From: Tilletiaria anomala UBC 951
Taxonomy: Eukaryota > Basidiomycota > Exobasidiomycetes > Georgefischeriales > Tilletiariaceae
Assembly: GCF_000711695.1 (NCBI RefSeq)
Contig: NW_013546986.1
Coordinates: forward strand, 62,001 to 126,000
Length of the DNA: 64,000 bases
Direction of reading: 5' to 3'
The notes under the pieces were generated by a model that saw nothing but the letters and a program-made list of their open reading frames with translations, had not been told where the DNA came from and searched no databases. Each line of letters opens with the position of its first letter. The first letter of the stretch is position 1. This document shows, piece after piece, positions 12,801 through 24,639 of the stretch. The translations under genes and the position numbers were made by a program.

Positions 12801-14123
12801 GGTCCGACTCCTCGCGCTCGACCTGATGACCAAGCGGGCAGAGGCGTACGCCGAGACGGAGCACAAAGAGACGACGGCCAAGCCGACGCTGAGATTCATC
12901 TCGACCGTCCTGCAGGAGGGCGAGGCTGGGCAGCTCGGCACCCCAGTGTGGGCCAAGTCGCGTCAGCGACTGCGGGCAGCTATTTGTATCCTCAAGCTTG
13001 CGCGACACACCGAGTTGGAGAAGCTGATCAGCACGGCTGATTTCTCCACGCTTGCGTTTGTCGTGCAAGATGAGTGCTTTGGCGTGCGCAACGGGTTCCT
13101 GCAGCGACTGGCGACGTACCTGAGCCACAGAAAGCTTGGCGTCCGCTACTACACGATTCCATTCCTCGTCGCGTTTGACCCAGAGGAGGAGAACCAGGAG
13201 TTGGTGCGGTACTTTGTGCACAATGCGATCCTCGCGCTGCCCAAGGCGCATCGGCTGGAGAAATTTGAGCGAACGTTTGCGCGCTTCCTGCACCTACTGG
13301 CGCACCACCCAGATTTCCAGCGGGCGAACAGCGAGGACGTGCTGCAGTTCTCGCAGTATATCGATTTTTACCTGAACGCGCTCAGCACGCCGGAAAATAT
13401 GAGCATGTTCTACTACATTGCCGGCCGGCTCAAGACGATCCGGGATAGCGCCAGCGTCGGCGCTAGCGAGAACCTGTACACACTTTCCGAGCTGGCGCAG
13501 CTGGCCATCAAGCGGAAGGCGGCGGCGCAGGCATGGACACTGGAGACGTGGCCGGGGAGGATGTCGATGCCGGACGACATTTTCAAACCGCTTCCGAGCA
13601 AAGAGGTTCTGAAGGAGGTGCGTCGCGCTCAGTGTTCGCTTATCCTTGTGAAGCCCTCGACTGAAGATGGCACGGTGGATTCGCAGGTATATGAGCGCCA
13701 GTTTCTTCCCGAGGAGGTATCAGCCAAGCTGAACGAGGTAATCGACGTGCTGTCCACAAAGGTGAGCGCAGGCGGTTCGTTGCTTGCCGACACATTGGCG
13801 TGTGCGTGTGCGCAAAAGAGAATTTTTTCGCTGACGCACGCGCCGTAAAGCAGCAGAAGCGCCCACCGGCGAGGACGAATGCGGAGCGCGTCGCGGCAGC
13901 GATGGCGGCCAAGCGCAAGCGTGACACGTCCGAGAAGAGCGCGCAGGCGAAGAGCCAGAAGAAGGCGCGCGCTGCTGGTGGAAAGGACTCGGACGACGAG
14001 ATGAGCGACGGAGGGGATGGTAATGAGGATGAGGAGGACGAAGAGAGCGAGCTGAGTGAGTTGAGCGAGGAAGAGGCGGAGGCTCACCCGCCGCCAAAGG
14101 AGAAGGCGAATGCATCGTCGTAG
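9842..14123 (+). CDS. PDS5: Sister chromatid cohesion protein PDS5 (HEAT-repeat cohesin regulator)
   Basis: Pds5 binds the cohesin ring through Scc1 and regulates loading, release by Wapl and acetylation of Smc3. Exons 9842-10374, 10453-10579, 10655-10735, 10807-13761 and 13851-14123 give 1322 residues. Joins restore MELV-SPNMSKNVEICMAD, NFSPKAV-KANPAAHQL and DVAK-YFRDAIS, all recognisable Pds5 segments. The N-terminus has LLRDLKQIQKELAQMEQD and ACCLADMLRLFAPDAPF, followed by HEAT-type helical repeats throughout. The C-terminal exon is Lys/Arg-rich and then acidic (SDDEMSDGGDGNEDEEDEE), as in other Pds5 tails. The start lies in a strong context (CCACCATGG). The last intron (13762-13850) could use an acceptor three bases later, changing one Gln. 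The upstream MCB boxes suggest G1/S expression. Confidence 0.94.
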
Positions 14124-14411
14124 CTCGCTCGCTCGTGGGCACAGGGCCACGGTACAGATGGCTAAGGCGCATTATATCCTTGCTGGCGCAGAGTGCAAGC
14201 CAGTCGGTCCCAACTCGCCAGAAATCACAGGGCAGGGCAGGCTCCCTTGTCGCGTGAGACAGTCCGTCGCTGTTCCATTACGAGGGCATGTGTGATTGTT
14301 CGATTGAGATTTGTAATTGTACAAGCTATGATGAAGCAAACGGGGGTGCGACGCCTCATTTCGCAGAGAAGAGGAGGAGCGGCGCGCGCATTTGACAGAC
14401 GAGTGCGTAGA

Positions 14412-16020
14412 CTAGACAAAGGCAATCTGACGCAGCGCGCTCAAAGGCAGCACGAGCGCTGCGCTGCCGTTAGACATGTCGACGGCACAGTCTTCCAAAC
14501 GCAGCGCGCTCGCATCGAGACGCTTGCGTTTGCACTTTGCATGCATTCCTGCGCGCGCGCCGCTCTCGTTGTCTCCGTCGTCATCGTCGTCTTCAGCGAG
14601 GTCGGGCCCATGCACGCGCCGCTCCTCCTGAGGACTAAAGCCGAGACCGGCGACGGCGCTGTCGTTCCTGTGTTCGCCAGACTTGCCTGCGGCAGCTTGG
14701 TGCAGCGACGCCGATGATGCGCCCACGCCCGCGCCAGGGCTTGTGGTGCTGTGCAGGGAGCGTGAGCGGCCACGCGGCGCGTCGGCATCGTCGGTGTCGT
14801 TGCTCGCGGCGTCGGCGGGGGCGTGCGCACGCTGCTGTTGCCCGAGCTGCTCGAACGCGCGCACCACCTCGGCCCAGGAGGAGAGGGAGAGGTCCAGTTC
14901 GGACAGCTCGGCCTGAATTGAGCGCAGGGCACGGCGGAGGCGCATCTGCAGGGGAGGACAGATGGGTGTCAGCTTTCCGGTTCGACTTTGAAGGTCGAAC
15001 TACCGTACGGGTACAAGTACGGTACTCGCGTGCGAGGCAAAGCCTAAACACGCGCGACGCACCATCTCGGGAGCACCGCCGCGCAGCAAGCCGGAGTATT
15101 CTGCCTCGCTGACGCGGACGACGCCAGCGGCGGCAGCGCCCGTCTCTGCCTGCGCACCGCAAACAGGCGCGAACGGCGCACAGCGTTCGCGCAGAACCCA
15201 GAATTCCGGTGCCGGTGCCAGTGCCTCGGAGGAGGTGGAGGAAGAGGACGCGCAGATGCGTGCGAGGGCGGCGCGCGCGGCGGGGAGCCTCTGCTGTACG
15301 GGACTGGGGGCGTGGGCGTGCACCGCTTTGGAGAGCGCGCACTCTGCGTGCAGGAGCGCAGCGCCGAGCGGCTCGCTGATGGCGACGCTAAAGCTGTATG
15401 CGAGGCCGCCTTCGTGCAGCGAGTGGAATGTCTGTACAGAGGGGAGTAGGCTACGCGTCAATACGTGCGTGCGTGAGCGAGCAGAGTGTGCGCCGCGCGC
15501 GGCTCACCAGCACGCCGGCGTTGGCGGCGAGGACGCGCTGCACAGCCATGGCCGTGGCCTTTAGCTCGTGAGCAGGGGCGGAGAAGAGCCAGCAGAGGCG
15601 GATGCAGTCGAGGCCGACGGCGCGCTCGGCGGCACGGAGCGCGGCGGTGAGGCGGCCGAGCTGCTGTGTCGCGCGCAGGTGCGCGACGAGGTGCGCGCCC
15701 CAGCTGCTGTGCGGGGGGGCATGCGAGGACGTGCGCAGCGCGGCGAGGATGTCGTCGGCGGCGATGGTGCTGGTTCTGGCAGCCGGAATACCCTCTGCGG
15801 TGTCCATGACGGTCTCGCCCATGTCGTCTTCGTCGGCGTGTTGGGCATGCCGGAGCGGCAGACGGCGTGCGCGGACGAACGCGTGGGGCGGCGGGCGCGA
15901 TGAGACGGGTACCTGGGGCTGGGGCTGGGGCAGGTAGAACGAGACGGAGGCAGGCTGCAGTGCAGTGTACAGGTGTGCGTAGCGTGGCGTCGTGCCGGTC
16001 GGGAGCAGCTGGGTGGCCAT
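14412..16020 (-). CDS. Orphan protein, very GC-rich gene, function unknown
   Basis: Three ORF segments join cleanly on the minus strand: exons 16020-15508, 15431-15063 and 14945-14412, each intron in phase 0 with GTGAGC or GTGCGT donors and CAG acceptors, giving 471 residues. The start context CACCATGGCC is strong. The N-terminus begins MATQLLPTGTTPRYAHLY; the middle is Ala-rich and probably helical (LRATQQLGRLTAALRAAERA); the last exon starts with a helical, possibly coiled stretch (LRRALRSIQAELSELDLSLS), then a Ser/Asp-rich region. I recognise no domain. Compared with the neighbours it is richer in G/C and Ala/Arg. The consistent splicing argues for a real gene, but antisense ORFs are also long here because of the base composition, so strand and existence need transcript evidence. 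Confidence 0.55.
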
Positions 16021-16122
16021 GGTGGTGTCGACGGTGATGGTGTGGTGTATGTTGTCTTTTGGGCTGCGCTGGATTGGGTTGGGTTGGGTGGCGATGCAGA
16101 GGAGATGCGGGGATGCAGGCAT

Positions 16123-16165
16123 GTATATAGATATAGATATAGATATAGATATAGATATATATAAG
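16123..16165. repeat. Hexanucleotide microsatellite (TATAGA)n
   Basis: About six to seven copies of TATAGA ending in TATATATA, about 105-145 bp upstream of the orphan gene's ATG and thus in its leader or core promoter. A run of nine G follows at 16172-16180. Confidence 0.85.
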
Positions 16166-16575
16166 TGCAAAGGGGGGGGGTATATACAGCGGCGTGTGCT
16201 CTGGGGTTGTGCGTGCATGTATGAGAGAGCCGAATGCGTTGTGCCAATCCACTCATCCATTGGTACGGGCACGGGGATGGGCACTGGGCCAGCGTACCCC
16301 GCGCTGGCTGGAAAAAGCGGAGAGGGTTTATGATTACAACGGCACGCGTCTGTCGCCCCCCTACAAGTGGCAAAATAGCATTAGGGTCAAGCTGCTCTTG
16401 TTGTTGCTGCCGCTGGCGCTGCTCCGTGCGACGATAGCCGCGACCGACGGATGGATGGATGGGACCAAACTATGCCTGCTGCTATTCCTCTTGCACGGAC
16501 CCTTGCTCTTGCTGTTACTCTTTCTCTGATCCTTTATTATCATGATCACTATTACTCCTATAACGCTTTCCGATA

Positions 16576-16613
16576 CCAATTCCAATGCCAATGCCAATGC
16601 CAATGCCAATACC
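16576..16613. repeat. Hexanucleotide microsatellite (CCAATG)n
   Basis: Tandem CCAATG/AATGCC units, five to six copies including imperfect ones, in the gap upstream of the orphan gene. It is flanked by loosely periodic ACTATCACT-like sequence. Confidence 0.8.
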
Positions 16614-16982
16614 ATTACTATCACTGTCACTATCACGATTACTATGATTGGTTACCCCACACGCTTGGCCTGCTTATCTCACCACCCCTGCCGCGCAGCA
16701 AGCGCAGCGGAAAGAGGGAAAGAGCTGGCCCGCGGCAAACAGGTCTTGTGCATCGAATGAGTCACACTGACACAGTGCACAAAACATGCATCCATGTGGC
16801 GGGTATACACTTATTTGCGGCCTTTTTTCCCTCTCTCCACAATGCAAGCTCTCGTCAGCAGCCACACCCACTCACTGCCGAGGTCCTCCATTTACCGTGT
16901 TGGATGCCTGGGGGTGCCTGATCATTGTTCCGCCTCTGTTCGCTCCGCAGACCCATGCATCATGACCATGTGGCGTGGGGCG

Positions 16983-17606
16983 CTAATAATCCCCTAGCCG
17001 CTCCGCAGGAACGGGCGCACATGTCTGCAGGGAAAGTGGCAAGATGTCTCTGACGGCAAGGCAGGCGCGTCGAATCCGAAAGATCGGCCTGCTTGGTCGT
17101 CCTCTGCTTGCGAACACGTCCATTCCGCCCTGAGCGCACCCATCGCCGTCGCAAAGCTGGCCGGGCGCGATCTGCATGTACACGCCGTACGCCATGTTGT
17201 GGCAGGCACAGCGACATGCCCACACGGCCGCCGGGGAGGTCCACCCACGCGTCTCTGCAAACTGCGAGCAAAGAGCCGGCGGCGGGTCGCCGAGCACATG
17301 GCACGCCAGCATAAACAGCCTCTGATGCCGCTCGCACGCCCACTCGGACGGGTGCAGCTGCGCCAGCCCCGCCCCTCCGTGTACTGCACCGCAATCCCCG
17401 CCTTTTGCGTCAGTCGTTGTCAGCTCGTGCGCCGCGGCTGCCTGCTCGCAGTGCGCACCCCGCGCCATCTCCTGCCCAGCGCTTGATCCGCGCGCAGTGA
17501 CAGGGATGATGGGTCCGAGGACAAACACGTCGGTGCTTGCGCTTGCAGCGCCAAGCAAGCAAAGAGCGCAAGCACCGACTGTGTCGCCCATGCCTTGTCG
17601 GAGCAT
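16983..17606 (-). CDS. Candidate small secreted cysteine-containing protein, doubtful
   Basis: A single open frame of 207 codons from ATG 17606 (or 202 from ATG 17591) to TAG 16983. The N-terminus MGDTVGACALCLLGAASAS could be a signal peptide cut after Ala-Ser, followed by a chain with about ten cysteines, several grouped (ACRCACHNM, QLCDGDGC). There are no transmembrane segments and no recognised domain. It is the longest open frame in a 3 kb stretch otherwise without genes, and has no intron. GC-rich DNA makes spurious frames of this length possible, so this is a candidate only. If real, it would be an extracellular or effector-like protein by size and composition. Confidence 0.3.
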   Translation of the reverse strand: MLRQGMGDTVGACALCLLGAASASTDVFVLGPIIPVTARGSSAGQEMARGAHCEQAAAAHELTTTDAKGGDCGAVHGGAGLAQLHPSEWACERHQRLFMLACHVLGDPPPALCSQFAETRGWTSPAAVWACRCACHNMAYGVYMQIAPGQLCDGDGCAQGGMDVFASRGRPSRPIFRIRRACLAVRDILPLSLQTCAPVPAERLGDY

Positions 17607-18589
17607 TCATGGCGTGCCGTGTCAGCGAGCTAGATGCATAGTCGACCCGAACATGGAAGGGGAAAAAAGACTGACCATCGAGGCTTGCCAGACCGATCAC
17701 TAAATAATGTCAAGCGCGCCCTGCACGAGCTTTCATTCAGCATGGGCCGCCAGCCGAGCTAAGCAAGGCAGGAGATCAAAGTGTCAGCGATGACGCAGCC
17801 AGCCAGCACGCCAGCCGAATCGAGCCCTTGCATGCTACTCCAAAGACCAAGAAGGCGCCTTGCAGCAGCGATGGGCCTATCAACAAGAGTAGCAGCGACG
17901 CATCACCCAGAGAAACCATTCGCACTCCACGCAGATTCCTCAGAGTCGGAACGGCTGCCGACCTGCACCGTCTTGGGAGCAATCGCGCCGCCGCATTGCC
18001 TGCGCGCCGACTTGTCCGGCGTGAGCACGCTTGCACTGCTGTGCGATGACGCGACGCAACATGACGTGGTGCCGCTGCCGTCGGTAGCCACGGTACAGTT
18101 GGTACTCGAGCGCCAAGTGCAGTTCGGATACATCAAGTACGGGCATAGGTCGCGGCGGGCGCCTTGGCGAGCGGGTGACGCTGTGAACACGCGCACGGCC
18201 GTAGAGTTCTCGTTCGAGCATAGGACTTGGCGGGACGGAAAATTCCGTCTCCCGCTGGATCACGTCAAGTCCAGGAATCCTGAATCGTACACTGGAGGTA
18301 TCTGTGGGGTTTCGGGATTTCGGAAAGGGAACGGGTCATGGGGGAAGCAGGATCCCGGGAATCCCGAATGAGAACGCTACCAGGGGCCTCCCTTCATCAT
18401 GCCTGCACTCTGCCATCAAGCCACTCTTGTCGACTACACCTTGACCTGTGCTTGTGTGCATGGTGCCTTTCGTCCATCGCTCACGGTTTCGTCCCTTTGC
18501 GCTCAGAGCCTTCTGCCCTCTTCTGGCATGCAGACGCTCGGAAGGCCGTAGCTAAAAGCCACTCCGTTTCTTGCCGAGCTCGAGAGATA
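17607..18589. other. Gap without a supportable gene; includes a GGGAT/ATCCC-rich tract
   Basis: The longest open frame (roughly 17781-18371, +) has no domain and overlaps low-complexity sequence. Part of the gap (18240-18370) is rich in GGGAT, ATCCC and GGAAT words, and a similar-looking tract occurs near 29.1-29.5 kb. Confidence 0.4.
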
Positions 18590-19500
18590 TCGCCAGCACG
18601 GGCATCGACAAAAAGTTGCTGGGCGCCTTCTCGACCAAGGACCCGAACAGCGCGGTGCTTGTCACCCACAAGATCTCCTTGGACATTCAGATCGGTGCCC
18701 ACGTGCCGCTCGTATCGTGCTAGGTGCTGTACGGTTCCGCGGCACCAAGGGTGAATTCGAGATGTCTTGCTTCAATGAACGTCTGAGGCGGCGCTTGCAA
18801 GCGCTGACGACCTCTAGCCCCTCATTCCGTGAAACTTATTGCTGACGCAAAAATCAGACGGCGGAGAATGCACATGCGCTTGCGACAGCAGAAAAAGGAG
18901 TTGGGTATGCTCGCTCTATTTTCCACCGTTCCCTCCCTGATTTCATGAGTCCGTCGCGTCTCCCAGATGCTGCAAGGCGGAGACTTTGAAAATACAAATG
19001 GAACCGGAGGAAAGTCGATCTACGACGAAACTTGTGCCGATCTTCAGCCACGCGCGTTTGTTCCCCAAGCAAGTGCACATGCGCATCCGCATCCGCTGCA
19101 CTCCACCGTGCCATGTGCTCTCCGCCATGTTGCACAAATTCAAAGACGAGAAATTCCAGATGAAGTATACGGGCGCGGGAACATTTTCAATGGCCAATGC
19201 CGGCCCCCATAGGAACAATAGCCAAACTCTTCATCTGTACCGCAGCGACACCGTGGGCGGGTACAGCAACGCGTCGCGGTCACGATCCTTCCTCAGTTCT
19301 CGTACGAAGCGGCGCTGACTCCGGATGCACAGCCCTCGCAACTCCTATTCATTCTTTGTTGTCTTCCGACGTCCACCATTTCCCCAGCTCAACGGTAAGC
19401 ACGTCGTCTTTGGCCGTGCCATGGACGGCACGCAGTTCGTGTGGCAGATCGAGGGCATCGAAACCGGCGCAGGGGAGCGGGCGCTGGCCACTGGCTAAAT
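18590..19500 (+). pseudogene. Decayed cyclophilin-type peptidyl-prolyl isomerase gene
   Basis: Fragments of a cyclophilin appear in the right order on the plus strand: VTHKISLDIQIG (18675-18710), RIVL and a GSAAP-like stretch before 18753, [16 protein letters not shown] (18859-18904), [19 protein letters not shown] (18967-19023), KDEKFQMKYTGAGTFSMANAG (about 19142-19205), LFICTAATPW (about 19227-19256) and LNGKHVVFGRAMDGTQF (19389-19440). Frames change between and within these pieces and a TAG interrupts the first, so no intact product can be read. Intron remnants remain between the blocks, e.g. acceptors just before 18859, 18967 and 19389, so this is a decayed duplicate gene rather than a processed copy. 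The N-terminal block is most like ER/secretory cyclophilins. A functional paralogue is presumably elsewhere in the genome. Confidence 0.85.
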
Positions 19501-20393
19501 TCAAGGTTGCCACGTCCGGAAGACCTACCGGCTGATGCCACTCGCTTTGGCATGTTATCAGGCTCGTATAAGGAGGGGTTTGGAGTTTAATCTATATCAA
19601 TGTCGTCTGCGCCTTCATCGCATCATCCAATATAGTGCCAATTTTTTTGTTGGCGACTGCGCCTCCGCAGTTGGCGTTTCATGCTTGATAACCGCCGCTC
19701 ATAGCCATTCGCCCTATTTTATTTTATTTTGGCTGTCGTGCATGTTGAAGATGAGATGCAAGGCGTATGCAAGGGTGAGTACCGCAGTTGTCGTTCGGCT
19801 TCGGGTGAACGACAACGGATGGACATGTCTTCGAAGCTCATCGAAATCTTGAGGAACCCCGCAACGTACATGCGAATTGGTTGAGACGCCTTTACGCGAA
19901 ATTGAGCGGTACGCTCTCTCAGCCCGGCGTCCCCCCCCCCCCACGACCCTGCCATTGATGTGCTTTTCCTTTGACCACTTCGTCGCATCATCTCGTCGTT
20001 CAGGGAAACTGTGCGATTTCATCGGCGTCTGTTTGATGCACATGGCATGCCCATTCAGGTCCCGATAACGACGAATTTCGAAAAAGCTTCACCCGCGACC
20101 GTGCTATAAAAGCTGTTCGAAGCGAGTCGCCGTTGCCTTCGGCCAAGCTCAAACCCTCACTGACATCAACGGCAGATTGAGTAATTGACAACGCTCGCCT
20201 GAGGACGTTGACTGCAATATATAGTCCTACTTCCATATCTGACCCTTCTTTGGAAAAGACATCCCCCTCTCTCCAGGCCAAAAAACAGAAGCGCTGGAGC
20301 CAGCAGCAGCATTCAAACTGCCTCGAGGGCGTCGCCGTTGCCGATACCGTCACTTCAGCGCTCATACTACCGCATAGCGCCTTTGCACTGCGC
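19501..20393. promoter_or_regulatory. Upstream region of the trehalose synthase gene
   Basis: About 0.9 kb without a convincing gene. It contains a C12 run at 19931-19942 and a TATA box (listed separately). From the TATA box to 20393 no ATG occurs, so the proposed start is the first AUG of a likely transcript. Confidence 0.5.
20105..20112 (+). promoter_or_regulatory. TATA box of the trehalose-6-phosphate synthase gene
   Basis: TATAAAAG, a canonical TATA element, lies 282 bp upstream of the first ATG. Transcription would be expected to start some 30 bp or more downstream. TATA-containing promoters are typical of stress-induced genes, which fits trehalose synthesis. Confidence 0.55.
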
Positions 20394-23042
20394 ATGAACT
20401 CACAGTGCGGCGTTGTTCCCGCTTTCATGCCGACCATGACGTCCGCGGGCGATACCGAGGGCTCGTCCACAGCAGAGAGAGCGTCCAGCGGTAGCAGCAC
20501 CGACAGCAACCTCAGCATGCATTCTTTGACCGGCGTCACGATTCTGGCCAACGACGATGGCATCACACACCCTGGGCCGTCGAACTCCACGAGAGTTCAC
20601 GATGAGGTCAATGCAGCAGCTGCTGCAGCACCTCGCACGGATGCGAATGACGTAGCGCACAACAACGCTTCCGCATCAGCACAAGCACAAGCATCTAACA
20701 GCAACAACACTTCGTCTTCGAATCGCAAGGAAGCGCCATCGAGTCCGCAAGCGCAGCCCGCACCGCCCCCTCAATTGACAGTCGATCCAAATGCTGGCCT
20801 AATCATCGTTTCCAATCGTCTGCCGGTGACGATCAAGGCGGATCCGAAAGCGCCGGGCGGCTACACATTCAGCCTGTCCTCCGGCGGCTTGGTCAGTGCG
20901 TTGAGCGGCTGCAAGAAACAACTCAGCTTCACTTGGATCGGGTGGCCAGGCCTGAGCGTCAACTCGCGTGAAGACGAAGAGTACATTGAGCGCCGCCTGA
21001 AGGACGAGTATAGCTGCACGCCCGTGTGGCTAAGCGACGAGATCGCCGATCGGCATTACAACGGCTTCAGTAACTCTATCCTCTGGCCTCTCTTCCATTA
21101 CCACCCGGGAGAGATGAGTTTCGACGAGCTCAACTGGCTGGCATATCGCGAGGCAAACCTCATGTTTGCGGAAAAAGTACGCAGCGTCGTCAAGGAGGGC
21201 GACATGGTCTGGGTGCAGGACTACCACCTGATGCTGCTGCCGCTGATGCTGCGCACACTCGTCGAGGGAAGTGGACTCCAAGGCCGCACGAGTCAGCGTG
21301 AGCTGGAGCATGTCCGCCGCGGCGTCGACGGGACCAGCAGGCTGGAGAAGAGCGAGGCGCTCGCTGCCCCCGACGGGAGCGTGTACAGCACGTGCCCGAA
21401 CATCAGCCGCGCTGCTAGCGCAGGCAGGCGCAGCAGCAGCCGCTCGAGACCTACTTCGACAATTTATGCTAGGGGTCATGTGACAACGGAGGAGGAGGGT
21501 GCAGACGAAAGATTCACAGCAAGAGAACCCGCCGCACAGACACAAACAGAGGCCGAGGCACCAGGGTGGAGGGAGACAAGTGCCGAAATAGGACCAGGGG
21601 TCGATACAGAGGCCCACGACCAGCATCGAACGCGCGAAGCAGAGGAATTTTATCAGCGCAGTGCGAGAGATGAAGTGCGGAGAGGAGAAGGAAGGGGCAC
21701 AAGCGATGGTGCCAGCGCTCGAGGCAGCATCAAGATTGGCTTCTTTTTGCATACACCATTTCCTAGCAGTGAGATCTACCGGTGAGTGACGCGGCACCGC
21801 TTACCCTTCTGCGGCGGACAGCGGTTGATTCAGCCACTCGCACACGCTTGCCATACAGGATCCTGCCGGTCCGTCGCGAGATCCTTCTGGGTATCCTGCA
21901 CTCGGATCTGATCGGCTTCCACACGTACGACTACGCGCGCCATTTTCTCTCCTCCTGCACGCGTATCCTCGGTCTACCGACGATGCCGAACGGTGCCGAA
22001 TTCGAGGGCCGCTACGTGCACGTCGGCGCGTACCCGATCGGCATCGAGCCTAGCCAGTTTCATGAAGGCCTGGCGAAGGCATCGGTTAAGGAACGCATCG
22101 CCGTGCTCAAGAGGCGCTTCGAAGGCGTAAAGATCATCGTCGGCGTCGATCGGCTTGACTACATCAAGGGTGTGCCGCAAAAGCTGCTTGGGCTGGAAAC
22201 GTTCTTGCAGGAGCATCCCGAATGGGTCGGCAAGGTCAGCCGTATTGAGATGTTCCCACTGGGCGGGTCGAGTGTGCTAACATTTCTCAATGCTTGTCTA
22301 CATGCCATTACAGGTTGTCTTAATTCAAGTGGCAGTGCCGTCACGACAAGACGTAGAAGAGTACCAGAATCTCCGCGCAAGCGTTAACGAGACAGTCGGA
22401 CGCCTGAATGGGCATTTTGGCACGGTCGAGAGCATGCCGATCCATTTTTTGCACCGCTCCGTCTCGTTCGACGAGCTCTGCGCTCTGTACGCCGTCGGCG
22501 ACGCTTGCCTCGTCACCAGTACCCGCGACGGCATGAATCTGGTGAGTACGAACAAATTCCTTAAGAACGCATCTGCAGTTGCGGAAGCCGTATGCTGATA
22601 TTAGAACATGCCTTGCGCTTCCGGCTGCCAGGTGTCTTACGAGTACATCGCAAGTCAGAATGCAGGCAAAGGCGTGATGATTCTCTCCGAGTTTGCAGGT
22701 GCCGCCCAGTCGCTCAACGGCTCGCTAATCATCAACCCATGGGACAAGTTCGCCGTTGCTGACGCGATCCACGAGGCGCTCACAATGCCGCTAGAGCTGC
22801 GCACGTCCAACTTTGAAAAGCTTCGGCGGTACGTCAACAAGCATACCAGCGCCTGGTGGGGGATCAGCTTTGTGAACGAGTAAGTTTCCCATCGTTCCCT
22901 TGGCGGATAGTTTATCTGTAGGAAATACATGCTGACCATTCCTGTCTTCTTCAGCCTCGGGCGTATCCAAGTCTCCAAGCTCAGAAGTGAAAGCCCCGTC
23001 GGCGTCCGCAGGCACAGTTCCATCAGCATGCTTCAAGTTTGA
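20394..23042 (+). CDS. TPS1: Alpha,alpha-trehalose-phosphate synthase (UDP-forming), GT20 family
   Basis: Makes trehalose-6-phosphate from UDP-glucose and glucose-6-phosphate in the cytosol, the first step of trehalose synthesis and a brake on hexokinase. Exons 20394-21781, 21859-22234, 22314-22541, 22632-22879 and 22955-23042 give 775 residues. Motifs in order: IIVSNRLPV, GWPG, DYHLMLLPLMLR, HTPFPSSEIYR-ILPVRREIL (across intron 1), GVDRLDYIKG, GKV-VLIQVAVPSR (across intron 2), TSTRDGMNL-VSYEYIASQ (across intron 3) and LSEFAGAAQSL. It is far longer than the usual 470-560 residues, owing to a 135-residue Ser/Ala-rich N-terminal extension and an insertion of about 155 residues (about 292-446) between DYHLMLLPLMLRTLVEG and IKIGFFLHTPF. 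There is no phosphatase domain, so it is Tps1 rather than Tps2. The second intron has a less common GTCAGC donor. Confidence 0.95.
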
Positions 23043-23292
23043 AGCAACCGGCGCTGCGGTGTCAACCTCATTCGACGGACCTCAACAGTAGGAGTTTGGC
23101 TCTGCGACAAAGACTACCAGTCCATCCATAGCAGGCCTTATGCCCAACGTGCATGTGTACAAAACTTTGTCATCTATCTAGAGTGACGTATGTCATTTGG
23201 AACAGTGTCCAGCTCAACACAGTCAAGCCAGAATGTGGAAGGAAAATACTGGGATGGTACAATAAGTAGGGCGGGCGTTGGACGCGGGCCAG

Positions 23293-24639
<1,347 letters not shown>

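Larger units (their letters stand above)
16021..16982. other. Intergenic gap with several microsatellites
   Basis: Upstream of the orphan gene and downstream of the small secreted-protein candidate. It holds a GATATA tract, a G9 run, an AATGCC tract and other imperfect pyrimidine-rich repeats, but no supportable gene. Confidence 0.5.

Noticed and set aside
12180-12956. Long minus-strand open frame inside PDS5
   Set aside because: It is antisense to a well-supported Pds5 exon and has no domain; it results from GC-rich codon bias.
14960-15030. Short inverted repeat (GGTTCGACTTTGAAGGTCGAAC) considered as a tRNA arm or hairpin gene
   Set aside because: No acceptor stem or other cloverleaf arms; it lies inside a predicted intron of the orphan gene.
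16123-16165. Regularly repeated units considered as a CRISPR-like array
   Set aside because: The units are contiguous hexamers without spacers, in a eukaryotic genome; a simple microsatellite.
17781-18371. Plus-strand frame of about 190 codons
   Set aside because: No domain, no good start context, and it runs into the GGGAT-rich tract.
21262-21735. TPS1 insertion considered as an unspliced intron
   Set aside because: It is open in frame for about 155 codons, far longer than the other introns, and has no clear donor at its left edge. Transcript data could still overturn this.
21030-21797. Long minus-strand open frame across TPS1
   Set aside because: The plus strand encodes conserved trehalose synthase motifs here; the antisense frame has no start context, domain or introns.
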